A stretch of DNA of 7,420 nucleotides from an uncultured Polymorphobacter sp. Its GTDB lineage: Bacteria > Pseudomonadota > Alphaproteobacteria > Sphingomonadales > Sphingomonadaceae. The notes under the pieces are model-generated. The model did no database searches. It was not told the DNA's origin and saw only the letters and a list, made by a program, of their open reading frames with translations. The position numbers and the translations under genes were made by a program. Below, piece after piece: positions 1 through 6,396 of the stretch (position 1 is its first letter; each line of letters begins with the position of its first letter). The stretch is from NCBI GenBank assembly GCA_937894055.1, contig CALDHQ010000684.1, positions 1-7,420 of the forward strand. Reading direction: 5' to 3'.

Positions 1-1632
1 GATATCTATGCACCGCTCGCCGAACGCATCGGCATGTACGACTTCATGGACGAGCTGCAGGAACTGAGCTTCCGCCAGCTCGAGCCCGAAGCCTATGCCA
101 CGATTTCCAAGCGCCTTGAGCAGTTGCGCGCCGGCGGCGGCGATGTCGTCAAGCGCATTTCGAGCGGCATCCGCATGCTGCTCGGCCAGGCCGGTATCGA
201 GGCCGAGGTCGTCGGGCGCGAAAAGCGGCCCTATTCGATCTGGCGCAAGATGCAGCGCCGCCACATGGCTTTCGAGCAATTGTCCGATGTCATGGCGTTC
301 CGCGTCGTCGTCGGCGATCCGGCGATCTGCTACCGCGCGCTCGGCGTGCTGCACCGGCGCTGGCCGATGGTGCCGGGGCGCTTCAAGGATTTCATCTCGA
401 CGCCCAAGCGCAACGGCTACCGCTCGCTGCACACCACGGTGATGCACAACGAGAACATGCGCATCGAAATCCAGATCCGCGACGCCGCGATGCACGCCGA
501 AGCCGAACTCGGTCTGGCGGCGCACTGGGCCTACAAACAGGGCGACGAAGGTGCCGCGGCACGCGAATCCTACCCGTGGATCAGCGACCTGCTCGAAATT
601 CTCGACCATGCCGCCAGCCCCGAAGAACTGCTCGAACACACGCGCATGGCGATGTTCCAGGACCAGGTCTTCGCGTTCACCCCCAAGGGCGAACTGATCC
701 AGCTGCCGGCGGGTTCGACCGCTGTCGATTTCGCCTATGCCGTGCACACCTCGCTCGGCGACAGCTGCATCGGCGCCAAGATCAACGGCCGCACGGTCGG
801 CTTGCGCGACACGCTGGTCAACGGCGACCAGGTCGAGATTCTGCGCTCGAAGACCGCCACCCCTGATCCGGCGTGGGAGAGCTTCGTCGTCACCGCCAAG
901 GCGCGGTCGGCAGTGCGCCGCCACGTCCGCAATATGCATCGCGAGGGCCAGCTGGCGATGGGCCGCAAGCTGTTCGACGAAATTGTCGCGCGGCTGAAGC
1001 GCCCGCTCGACGACGCAGCGATTGCCGAAGCGCTGAAGCGGCTCAAGCTTTCCGATCGCAACGCGCTGTACATCGCATTGGCGCGCCAGACGCTGACCGA
1101 CGCGGCGCTGCTCGAGGCGGTGCTGCCAGGGTCGACCGTCGGGCTCGGCAAGGCCGGCAAGCGCGGCAGCAAGGCGGCGAGCGCGCGCGCCGGCCAGCAG
1201 GCGGCGATCCCGATCACCGGGCTGACACCCGGCGTCGCCTACCGGCTGGAAGAGTGCTGCCACCCGATCCCCGGCGACCGCATCGTCGGGCTGCGCCGGC
1301 CGGGCACCGGCATCGAGGTTCACCGCATCGATTGCGCGATGCTCGAAGGCGATGACGGGCTCGAATGGCTCGACCTGCGCTGGGTCACCGACAGCGAAGT
1401 CGCCGTCGCGCAGCTGATTGCCGTCGTCCACAACAAGCCCGGCGCGCTGGCGGCGGTGACCGGCATCCTCGCGCACCACGGCGCCAATATCGTCAACGTC
1501 AACCTGCGCGACCGCGACCGCCAGTTCCACAGCTTCGTCATCGACATGGAAGTCGACGGGCTGGCGCATCTGACCAACATCATCGCGGCGTTGCGCGCGA
1601 CGCAGTCAGTGGTGTCGGTCGAGCGCGGCTAG
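1..1632 (+). CDS. Rel/SpoT-family bifunctional (p)ppGpp synthetase/hydrolase, 5'-truncated by window edge
   Basis: Makes and probably degrades the stringent-response alarmone (p)ppGpp in the cytoplasm. The frame is open from base 1 ([11 protein letters not shown] precedes the first Met at 34), so the gene starts upstream; 543 residues are visible of a family length near 700, and the N-terminal HD hydrolase domain is mostly or wholly missing. Visible in order: synthetase domain with [13 protein letters not shown] (214-252), RFKD (379-390), NGYRSLH (412-432), EIQIRD (466-483) and the HxxAExGxAAHW helix (about 490-530); TGS domain from FAFTPKG to EILRSK (about 670-852); a helical region; the conserved Cys-Cys-His-Pro zinc-finger-like segment (about 1255-1266); a C-terminal ACT domain (about 1396-1629). 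The RxKD form of the synthetase motif is that of bifunctional Rel/SpoT enzymes rather than RelA (ExDD). Whether the hydrolase is active cannot be seen. pyrE follows after 52 bases. Confidence 0.96.
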   Translation, partial: DIYAPLAERIGMYDFMDELQELSFRQLEPEAYATISKRLEQLRAGGGDVVKRISSGIRMLLGQAGIEAEVVGREKRPYSIWRKMQRRHMAFEQLSDVMAFRVVVGDPAICYRALGVLHRRWPMVPGRFKDFISTPKRNGYRSLHTTVMHNENMRIEIQIRDAAMHAEAELGLAAHWAYKQGDEGAAARESYPWISDLLEILDHAASPEELLEHTRMAMFQDQVFAFTPKGELIQLPAGSTAVDFAYAVHTSLGDSCIGAKINGRTVGLRDTLVNGDQVEILRSKTATPDPAWESFVVTAKARSAVRRHVRNMHREGQLAMGRKLFDEIVARLKRPLDDAAIAEALKRLKLSDRNALYIALARQTLTDAALLEAVLPGSTVGLGKAGKRGSKAASARAGQQAAIPITGLTPGVAYRLEECCHPIPGDRIVGLRRPGTGIEVHRIDCAMLEGDDGLEWLDLRWVTDSEVAVAQLIAVVHNKPGALAAVTGILAHHGANIVNVNLRDRDRQFHSFVIDMEVDGLAHLTNIIAALRATQSVVSVERG

Positions 1633-1654
1633 TGCGCGTGCATGCACTGGCGCA
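1633..1654. repeat. Inverted repeat between rel/spoT and pyrE
   Basis: Immediately after the rel/spoT stop, TGCGC (1633-1637) is complementary to GCGCA (1650-1654), and between them lies the perfect 10-base palindrome GTGCATGCAC (1638-1647). An RNA could fold into a short hairpin with a two-base bulge. No T-tract follows, so it is not a standard intrinsic terminator. It could be an operator-like site, a processing site or chance in GC-rich DNA. Confidence 0.3.
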
Positions 1655-1684
1655 GCCTGTGCAAAGTCGCTAATCCTCGGCGCC

Positions 1685-2266
1685 ATGAACGACGAAGCCA
1701 TTCTCGCCGAGTTCCGCGCCGCCAATGCGCTGCTCGAAGGTCATTTCATCCTGTCATCGGGGCTGCGCAGTCCGCGCTATCTGCAATGTGCGCGCGTGCT
1801 GATGAGCCCGGCGCGTGCCGAACGACTGTGCAGCGCGCTCGCCGCCAAGCTGCCCGCCGCGGTGCGCAGCGAAGTCACTGCGGTCATCGCGCCGGCAATG
1901 GGCGGGCTGATCTGCGGATACGAGCTGGCGCGCGCGCTGGGCGTCGACTCGATGTTCGTCGAGCGGCCGCAAGGCACGTTCGAACTGCGCCGCGGTTTCG
2001 CGCTGACGCCGGGTCAGAAGGTGCTGATGATGGAAGACGTCGTCACCACCGGACTGTCATCGCGCGAGGCGATCGCCGCGATCGAAGCGGCGGGCGGCAA
2101 GGTCATCCATGCCGCATCGCTCGTCGACCGCTCGAATGGCAAGGCCGATCTCGGCGTGCCGTTCACGCCGCTGATCCGCCTCGATGTACCGAGTTACAGC
2201 GCCGATGCGCTGCCGCCCGAACTTGCGGCGATACCTGCCATCAAGCCCGGAAGTCGCGCGGCATGA
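1685..2266 (+). CDS. pyrE: Orotate phosphoribosyltransferase
   Basis: Converts orotate and PRPP to orotidine 5'-phosphate in cytosolic de novo pyrimidine synthesis. The 193 residues are close to the usual family length. [16 protein letters not shown] (about 20-35) is the N-terminal orotate-binding region typical of the family. [16 protein letters not shown] (71-86) is the core, and [15 protein letters not shown] (91-105) corresponds to the flexible catalytic loop. [14 protein letters not shown] (113-126) is the type I phosphoribosyltransferase PRPP-binding loop, with its acidic pair E117-D118. The ATG at 1685 gives a natural N-terminus, although no strong Shine-Dalgarno precedes it. The loop form resembles the subfamily shared by Thermus and alphaproteobacteria more than E. 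coli PyrE; this is judged by eye. Its TGA overlaps the pdxJ ATG by four bases. Confidence 0.95.
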   Translation: MNDEAILAEFRAANALLEGHFILSSGLRSPRYLQCARVLMSPARAERLCSALAAKLPAAVRSEVTAVIAPAMGGLICGYELARALGVDSMFVERPQGTFELRRGFALTPGQKVLMMEDVVTTGLSSREAIAAIEAAGGKVIHAASLVDRSNGKADLGVPFTPLIRLDVPSYSADALPPELAAIPAIKPGSRAA

Positions 2267-2991
2267 GCAAGCTGCGGCTGGGCGTCAACATCGACCATGT
2301 CGCGACCATCCGCAACGCACGCGGCGGGGCGTTTCCCGATCCCGTGCGTGCAGCGGAAGTCGCCGACAGCGCCGGCGCCGACGGCATCACCGCGCATCTG
2401 CGCGAAGACCGCCGCCATATCACCGATGACGACCTCGACCGGCTGATCGGCACTATCAGCCTGCCGCTCAACCTTGAGATGGCAGCGACCGACGAGATGC
2501 TGGCGATTGCGCTGCGCCACAAGCCGCACGCCGCGTGCATCGTCCCCGAACGCCGTACCGAGCGCACCACCGAAGGCGGTCTCGACGCCGCTGGCCAGCA
2601 CAACAGCCTGGCGCCGATTGTCGCGCGGTTGAAGGCAGCCGGCATCCGCGTCAGCCTGTTCATTGCCCCCGAAAAAGCCCAGCTCGATGCGGCAGCGCGG
2701 CTCGGCGCACCTGTTGTCGAACTCCACACCGGTCCCTACGCGCATGCCGAAGGTGACGCGGTGGCGGTCGAACTGATGCGGTTGCAGGCGGCGGCGACCT
2801 ATGGCGCGTCGCTCGGCCTCGAAATCCACGCCGGGCACGGGCTGACCTTCGACAATGTCGGGCCGGTTGCCGCGATCCCCGAACTCGCCGAACTCAATAT
2901 CGGGCATTTCCTGATCGGCGAGGCGGTGTTTAGCGGACTGCCCGCCGCGATTGCCGAAATGCGGTCGCGAATGGACGCCGCACGCGTATGA
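2263..2991 (+). CDS. pdxJ: Pyridoxine 5'-phosphate synthase
   Basis: Condenses 1-deoxy-D-xylulose 5-phosphate with 3-amino-2-oxopropyl phosphate to give pyridoxine 5'-phosphate, the ring-closing step of DXP-dependent vitamin B6 synthesis. The 242 residues match the usual TIM-barrel length. [14 protein letters not shown] (8-21) is the signature N-terminus. H45 in [10 protein letters not shown]72 in LNLEMA and H192 in HAGHGL match the known catalytic residues of E. coli Pdx[13 protein letters not shown] (212-223) is the C-terminal phosphate-binding segment. The ATG at 2263 is inside the pyrE stop (ATGA), with GGAAG nine bases upstream. An in-frame opening extends further back to 1642, but that part runs through pyrE in another frame and has no PdxJ character. 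The stop overlaps acpS by four bases. Confidence 0.97.
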   Translation: MSKLRLGVNIDHVATIRNARGGAFPDPVRAAEVADSAGADGITAHLREDRRHITDDDLDRLIGTISLPLNLEMAATDEMLAIALRHKPHAACIVPERRTERTTEGGLDAAGQHNSLAPIVARLKAAGIRVSLFIAPEKAQLDAAARLGAPVVELHTGPYAHAEGDAVAVELMRLQAAATYGASLGLEIHAGHGLTFDNVGPVAAIPELAELNIGHFLIGEAVFSGLPAAIAEMRSRMDAARV

Positions 2992-3422
2992 GCGTGATCG
3001 GCATTGGCTCGGACCTGTGCAATATCGACCGCATCGCCGGCTCGATCGACCGCTTCGGCACGCGCTTCCTTGACCGCATCTTCACGCCCGTCGAACAGGC
3101 GAAATCCGACCGCCGCCAGATGACCCGCGCCGCGACCTACGCCAAGCGCTTCGCCGCCAAGGAGGCGTGTTCGAAGGCGCTCGGCACCGGTTTTCGCAAG
3201 GGCGTGTTCTGGCGCGACATGGGCGTCGTCAACCTGCCTTCGGGCGCGCCGACGCTGCAGCTGACCGGTGGCGCCGCCGAACAACTGGCGCGCATTACGC
3301 CGGCAGGGCATAAGGCTGAAATCCATCTGACGATGACCGATGACCACCCATGGGCACAGGCGTTCGTGCTGATTTTCGCGGTGCGGCTCGACATCTTGCC
3401 ACTCGATAAAGGCCAATCATGA
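2988..3422 (+). CDS. acpS: Holo-[acyl-carrier-protein] synthase
   Basis: Transfers the 4'-phosphopantetheine arm from coenzyme A to apo-acyl carrier protein, activating it for fatty acid synthesis; cytosolic. The 144 residues are slightly longer than the roughly 126 of E. coli Acp[15 protein letters not shown] (3-16) carries the Mg-binding D9. [16 protein letters not shown] (53-68) carries the second metal ligand E59 and K63. [16 protein letters not shown] (113-128) is the conserved C-terminal strand. The insert [13 protein letters not shown] (69-81) is the usual region facing CoA. The start and stop both lie in ATGA overlaps, with pdxJ upstream and lepB downstream. Pairing of acpS with pdxJ is widespread in proteobacteria. 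No strong Shine-Dalgarno precedes it, so translation probably depends on termination of pdxJ. Confidence 0.96.
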   Translation: MSVIGIGSDLCNIDRIAGSIDRFGTRFLDRIFTPVEQAKSDRRQMTRAATYAKRFAAKEACSKALGTGFRKGVFWRDMGVVNLPSGAPTLQLTGGAAEQLARITPAGHKAEIHLTMTDDHPWAQAFVLIFAVRLDILPLDKGQS

Positions 3423-4249
3423 CCGACAAGAAAAAGACCGACTGGGTGGGCGAGCTCAAGCAGCTGGCGCTGCTTGGGCTGATCGTGTTCGGCATCCACA
3501 GCTTCATCGCCAAGCCGTTCTTCATCCCCAGCGAATCGATGCTGCCGGGGCTGGTCACCGGCGACCGGCTGATCGTGTCGAAATACCCCTATGGCTATTC
3601 GACGATGTCGCCGAGCTGGATCAGCCTGCCGACGGTGCCGGGTCGCCTGTTCGGCCGCCTGCCCGAACGCGGCGATGTCGTGGTCATCAAGTCGCCGATC
3701 GACCATGTCGACTATATCAAGCGCCTCATCGGGCTGCCGGGTGATACCGTCGAAATGCGCGACGGCCAGCTCTGGCTCAACGGCGTTGCGGTGCCCAAGA
3801 CGCCGCTGCCGCCCGCAGATTTGGTGGTGTCGCCCAACACCGATTGCCTCGATCCGGCGGTGGTGCAGTACCGCATCGTCCGGCCCGACGGCGTCACCGT
3901 CTGCCGCTACCCGCGCTACCGCGAGACGCTGCCGAGCGGCGTCAGCTATGATGTGCTCGACCTGTTCCCGACGCCGCAGGACAACACGCCGCCGATGATC
4001 GTGCCCGAAGGCCATATCTTCCTGATGGGCGACAACCGCGACAACAGCGAAGACAGCCGCTTCCCCGCCGAAATGGGCGGGCTGGCGATGCTGCCGATCG
4101 AAAACCTTGTCGGCCGCGCCGAATTCACCACCTTCTCGCTCGATGGCTCGACCTCGCTCAACCCGCTGAGCTGGTGGGGCGCGCTGCGCGGTGATCGCGC
4201 CTTCATGTCGCTGCGCCCGCAGGTGGCAGCGCCGCCGGCGAAGAACTGA
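3419..4249 (+). CDS. lepB: Signal peptidase I
   Basis: Membrane serine protease (family S26) that removes signal peptides from exported proteins on the outer face of the cytoplasmic membrane. It has 276 residues. A short charged N-terminus (DKKKTDW) is followed by one hydrophobic segment at about 14-31. PSESMLP (37-43) holds the nucleophile S40; [11 protein letters not shown] (99-109) holds the general-base K101; [12 protein letters not shown] (204-215) is the conserved box E. A pair of cysteines (C143, C162) lies in the exported domain insertion and might form a disulfide. The C-terminal [13 protein letters not shown] stretch is typical of alphaproteobacterial LepB. The start overlaps the acpS stop (ATGA), with AAAGG six bases upstream. 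In many alphaproteobacteria rnc and era follow lepB; here a membrane protein gene does. Confidence 0.97.
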   Translation: MTDKKKTDWVGELKQLALLGLIVFGIHSFIAKPFFIPSESMLPGLVTGDRLIVSKYPYGYSTMSPSWISLPTVPGRLFGRLPERGDVVVIKSPIDHVDYIKRLIGLPGDTVEMRDGQLWLNGVAVPKTPLPPADLVVSPNTDCLDPAVVQYRIVRPDGVTVCRYPRYRETLPSGVSYDVLDLFPTPQDNTPPMIVPEGHIFLMGDNRDNSEDSRFPAEMGGLAMLPIENLVGRAEFTTFSLDGSTSLNPLSWWGALRGDRAFMSLRPQVAAPPAKN

Positions 4250-4254
4250 CGGCG

Positions 4255-5334
4255 ATGGCGCGCAAGCCGGCCACGCCAAAGCCGCCGCCCGCGCCACTGA
4301 CCGCGAGTCCGATCGAGCCGCACAGCGAACGCGGCCGCAACGCGCTGCGCGATGCCAGCATCTGGATCGGCATGGCGGCGTTCGTCTGGCTGGCGTGGAA
4401 ACTCGCGCCGATGTTGATGCTGATCATCGGTGGCCTGGTCGTGGCTGCGGCATTGCAGGGCGCCGAACGCCAGCTGGCGCGGATCTGGCGCGCGCCGATG
4501 CAGGTCCGCATGGGCGTGGTCATTTTCGTGCTGATGGCGCTGCTGACCAGCTTCGTGCTGTTCGCCAGCTACCAGCTGGCCGAACAATATGCCCAGTTGC
4601 GCAGCACGCTGACGGCGCAGTTCATTGCCTTTGCCGATTATGCGCGCGGCAACGGTGTCGATTTCGGCGAGGCGGGGCGCGACCCGGTCGGCGCCATGCA
4701 GCACCGGTTTGCCGGCTCGCTCGGCAGCGTCCGCGAAACCGTCGGCAGCTTCGTCGGCGCCATCGGCAGCTTCGTGTTCATGTTGATGATCGGCATCTAT
4801 GTCGCGGTCGATCCGCGCATCTATGAACGCGGCATTGAGTGGCTGACCCCCGAAGCGCACCGCGCCGGTATGGCGGCAACGGTGACGGCGTGTGCGCGAA
4901 CGTTGCGGCACTGGATCGGCGGCCGCATGCTGGCGATGGCGATCGAAGGCGGCATCATGTTCGTCGGGCTCTGGGCGGTCGGCGTGCCGCTTGCCGGGCT
5001 GCTCGGGCTGACGGCGGGGCTGCTGGCATTTATCCCGACGCTGGGGCCGCTGATTGCCGGCATCATCGTTGTCGCGATGGGCTTTTCCGCCGGCGTCGAT
5101 ACCGGGCTGTGGGCGCTCGCCATCTTTGCCTTCGTCCAGTTCCTCGAAGGCTATGTGCTGACGCCGATCATCGAGAAAAAGGTCGTCGATCTGGCGCCCG
5201 CCGTCGTGCTGGCGGCGCAGCTGCTGTTTGGTGTGCTGTTCGGCATCATCGGCGTGGCACTGGCCGATCCGATTGTCGCCATGGCCAAGGTGGCGCTGTC
5301 GCATCGCAGCGCGGCGACGCACACCGAGGAATAA
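4255..5334 (+). CDS. AI-2E transporter/PerM-superfamily membrane protein
   Basis: Inner-membrane multipass protein of 359 residues, the usual size for this family. After a Pro/Ala-rich cytoplasmic tail (1-30), hydrophobic segments lie near 36-50, 52-68 and 86-106, followed by a soluble stretch (107-165) and then segments near 167-186, 226-246, 248-276, 283-300 and 316-348. LTAGLLAFIPTLGPLIAGI (252-270) and the tail EGYVLTPIIEKKVVDLAP (298-315) plus FGIIGVALADPIVAM (329-343) are hallmarks of the family. Some members are implicated in autoinducer-2 export and others in Na+/H+ antiport, so the substrate cannot be assigned here. It begins five bases after lepB and is probably the last gene of that operon; a palindrome and a terminator hairpin follow. 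The Shine-Dalgarno is weak, so the start is supported mainly by spacing and reading frame. Confidence 0.9.
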   Translation: MARKPATPKPPPAPLTASPIEPHSERGRNALRDASIWIGMAAFVWLAWKLAPMLMLIIGGLVVAAALQGAERQLARIWRAPMQVRMGVVIFVLMALLTSFVLFASYQLAEQYAQLRSTLTAQFIAFADYARGNGVDFGEAGRDPVGAMQHRFAGSLGSVRETVGSFVGAIGSFVFMLMIGIYVAVDPRIYERGIEWLTPEAHRAGMAATVTACARTLRHWIGGRMLAMAIEGGIMFVGLWAVGVPLAGLLGLTAGLLAFIPTLGPLIAGIIVVAMGFSAGVDTGLWALAIFAFVQFLEGYVLTPIIEKKVVDLAPAVVLAAQLLFGVLFGIIGVALADPIVAMAKVALSHRSAATHTEE

Positions 5335-5340
5335 TCGCGT

Positions 5341-5357
5341 GCAGGCCTCAGGCCTGC
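5341..5357. repeat. Perfect palindromic repeat downstream of the AI-2E-family gene
   Basis: GCAGGCCT (5341-5348) and AGGCCTGC (5350-5357) are exact inverted copies around a single C. As RNA this folds to a seven-pair stem with a three-base loop, starting six bases after the TAA at 5332-5334. No T-tract follows it directly. It may protect the 3' end of the lepB-operon transcript, help termination, or be a small repetitive palindromic element. Confidence 0.5.
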
Positions 5358-5374
5358 CCGCCGGAGGTTCTTCC

Positions 5375-5413
5375 AAAAAAAAGGCGGGAGCTTGCGCCCC
5401 CGCCCTGCTTTTT
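5375..5413. terminator. Bidirectional intrinsic terminator between convergent genes
   Basis: GGCGGG (5383-5388) pairs with CCCGCC (5399-5404). After an A/C mismatch the stem can continue with two more pairs closing a TTGC tetraloop (5392-5395). Eight A residues (5375-5382) precede it, which read as a U-tract on the - strand transcript of rpsU-fkbp. On the + strand the stem is followed by CTGCTTTTT (5405-5413), giving a weaker U-tract for the lepB/AI-2E operon. The fkbp stop is 28 bases away. Confidence 0.8.
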
Positions 5414-5432
5414 CAGCTGCGCTGCGTCGGGC

Positions 5433-5954
5433 TTACTTGCCCTTGACGCCGAGCAGTTCGACTTCGAACACCAGCACCGCGTTCGGCGGAATGACGCCGC
5501 CGGCGCCGCGGGCGCCGTAACCGAGTTCGGGCGGGATGGTGAAGCGGTACTTGCTGCCGGTCTTCATCAGCTGGACGCCTTCGGTCCAGCCGGGGATGAC
5601 CTGGTCGAGCTGGAACACGGCGGGCTGGCCGCGCGCGACGCTCGAATCGAAGACCGTGCCGTCGATCAGCTTGCCTTCGTAGTGGACAGCGACAGTGTCG
5701 GTCTTGGCCGGGCTCGGGCCCGTGCCTTCGGTCAGCACTTCATACTGAAGGCCCGATGCGGTGGTCTTCACGCTGGATTTATCCTTGTTGGCCTTCAGGA
5801 AGGCGAGGTCGGCGGGGCGCACGGCTTCGACCTGCGCCTGCGTGCCGGCCCAGACCAGCCCGAGCACGATGACGAGCAGCACCAGAACGCCCGCGGCCAG
5901 CCATTTGGCTGTCCCCGAGGTCGGCGCGGCCCCGAGGGGCGGCGTCGTTGCCAT
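5433..5954 (-). CDS. Membrane-anchored FKBP-type peptidyl-prolyl cis-trans isomerase
   Basis: Catalyses cis-trans isomerisation of X-Pro bonds and probably assists folding of extracytoplasmic proteins. It has 173 residues: a neutral Pro/Ala-rich N-terminus, one hydrophobic segment (about 18-38) that could be a membrane anchor or an uncleaved signal, a charged linker (45-66), then a complete FKBP domain (about 67-170). Pocket residues of the family are present: Y92 in VHYEGKL, F102-D103 in GTVFDSS, V119-I120 and W123 in QVIPGW, Y146 in PPELGYG and F163 in LVFEVELL, so it should be active. The linker-plus-FKBP layout resembles FkpA/Mip-like proteins but without their long dimerisation helix. 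It starts five bases after the rpsU stop with no good Shine-Dalgarno, so it is likely co-transcribed and coupled to rpsU. A strong terminator lies just beyond its TAA. Confidence 0.93.
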   Translation of the reverse strand: MATTPPLGAAPTSGTAKWLAAGVLVLLVIVLGLVWAGTQAQVEAVRPADLAFLKANKDKSSVKTTASGLQYEVLTEGTGPSPAKTDTVAVHYEGKLIDGTVFDSSVARGQPAVFQLDQVIPGWTEGVQLMKTGSKYRFTIPPELGYGARGAGGVIPPNAVLVFEVELLGVKGK

Positions 5955-5959
5955 GTTGC

Positions 5960-6166
5960 TTACTTGGTGCCGTCGCGCTCGGCGCGCTTGCGCTCGAGCT
6001 TGCGGGCGCGGCGGACAGCGGCGGCCTTTTCACGGGCGCGCTTTTCCGACGGCTTTTCGTAGTGGCGGCGCAACTTCATCTCGCGGTAAACGCCTTCGCG
6101 CTGGAGCTTTTTCTTGAGCGCGCGCAGCGCCTGATCAACATTGTTGTCGCGGACGATAATTTGCAA
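5960..6166 (-). CDS. rpsU: 30S ribosomal protein S21, TTG start
   Basis: Small, highly basic protein of the 30S subunit platform, near the anti-Shine-Dalgarno end of 16S rRNA, needed for efficient initiation. Its 68 residues follow the family exactly: [19 protein letters not shown] (3-21), then [20 protein letters not shown] (23-42) and an Ala/Arg/Lys-rich helical tail. The start codon is TTG (6166-6164): residue 2 onward gives the canonical QIIVRDN, an in-frame TGA lies nine bases upstream so no ATG or GTG is available, and GGAG (6179-6176) sits nine bases before it. A TTG start on an abundant ribosomal protein suggests moderated translation. It is the first gene of an rpsU-fkbp unit and is divergent from coq9. 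Confidence 0.96.
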   Translation of the reverse strand: MQIIVRDNNVDQALRALKKKLQREGVYREMKLRRHYEKPSEKRAREKAAAVRRARKLERKRAERDGTK

Positions 6167-6175
6167 AGCCGTTCA

Positions 6176-6179
6176 CTCC
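6176..6179 (-). promoter_or_regulatory. Ribosome binding site of rpsU
   Basis: On the - strand GGAG lies nine bases before the TTG codon at 6166-6164. It is the only Shine-Dalgarno-like site upstream of this frame and decides the TTG start. Confidence 0.75.
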
Positions 6180-6214
6180 ATTCACGTCGCAGCGGCTGGC
6201 ACAGCCCCCACGCT

Positions 6215-6227
6215 TGTCAATAATAAA
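6215..6227 (-). promoter_or_regulatory. Possible rpsU promoter element (AT-rich island)
   Basis: On the - strand the island reads TTTATTATTGACA. It contains a perfect TTGACA -35-like hexamer (6220-6215), about 50 bases before the rpsU start, overlapping a TATTAT that could instead be a -10 box (6225-6220). Neither has a good partner at 16-18 bases: downstream of TTGACA the DNA is GC-rich, and upstream of TATTAT no TTGACA-like hexamer appears. The position is right for an rpsU promoter, but the assignment is weak. Confidence 0.27.
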
Positions 6228-6343
6228 GGGTTGCCGGAAACGGAGTGTCCCCGGCGCGAAGGCAGGGCCATAGCAGAGGGGTGGCGGCGGGTAAAGCGCC
6301 GAGAGACGAATTGATCCGGCCCCATCATCGTGGCGCGCCATCG

Positions 6344-6385
6344 ACTGCGGCACCGCGACACTGGCGAAACACGCGCCGCCGCAGT
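6344..6385. repeat. Inverted repeat / stem-loop ahead of coq9
   Basis: The 14-base arms 6344-6357 (ACTGCGGCACCGCG) and 6372-6385 (CGCGCCGCCGCAGT) are complementary at 12 of 14 positions: eight outer pairs, a two-by-two mismatch and four inner CGCG pairs, around a 14-base loop (6358-6371). The repeat ends 11 bases before the coq9 ATG. It could be an operator for a dimeric regulator, a leader hairpin affecting coq9 translation, or chance. Confidence 0.4.
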
Positions 6386-6396
6386 AACGTGGTGCC

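Larger units (their letters stand above)
6167..6396. other. Divergent intergenic control region between rpsU and coq9
   Basis: These 230 bases are the longest non-coding stretch in the window. They contain the rpsU leader and Shine-Dalgarno, a small GGCT/AGCC hairpin in that leader (near 6193-6205), an AT-rich island (6215-6227) that may belong to the rpsU promoter, and a 14-base-arm inverted repeat just before coq9. No convincing small coding frame was seen. Confidence 0.6.

Noticed and set aside
34..1632. Met at 34 as the true start of the Rel/SpoT gene
   Set aside because: Reading is open and family-like from base 1 ([11 protein letters not shown]), so the gene continues upstream of the window.
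1669..1674. GCTAAT as a -10 box of a near-leaderless pyrE transcript
   Set aside because: No TTGACA-like hexamer lies at suitable distance upstream, so the support is too thin to list.
1642..2262. In-frame extension of pdxJ back to 1642
   Set aside because: This stretch lies wholly over pyrE in another frame, is Arg-rich and has no PdxJ features; PdxJ starts with [13 protein letters not shown] at 2263.
2194..2907. - strand open frame (237 codons) opposite pdxJ
   Set aside because: Antisense shadow with no domain character; pdxJ is certain.
3137..4297. Long - strand open frame (386 codons) opposite acpS and lepB
   Set aside because: Arg/His-rich shadow of two well-supported + strand genes; no recognisable domain.
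3946..5376. Long - strand open frame (476 codons) opposite lepB and the AI-2E-family gene
   Set aside because: Its His/Arg/Gln/Asp-rich composition is that of an antisense shadow of GC-rich codons, while the + strand carries two clear protein families.
4839..6062. + strand open frame (407 codons) across the AI-2E-family gene, terminator and fkbp
   Set aside because: It crosses a terminator and two supported genes in other frames and has low-complexity Arg/Ala composition.
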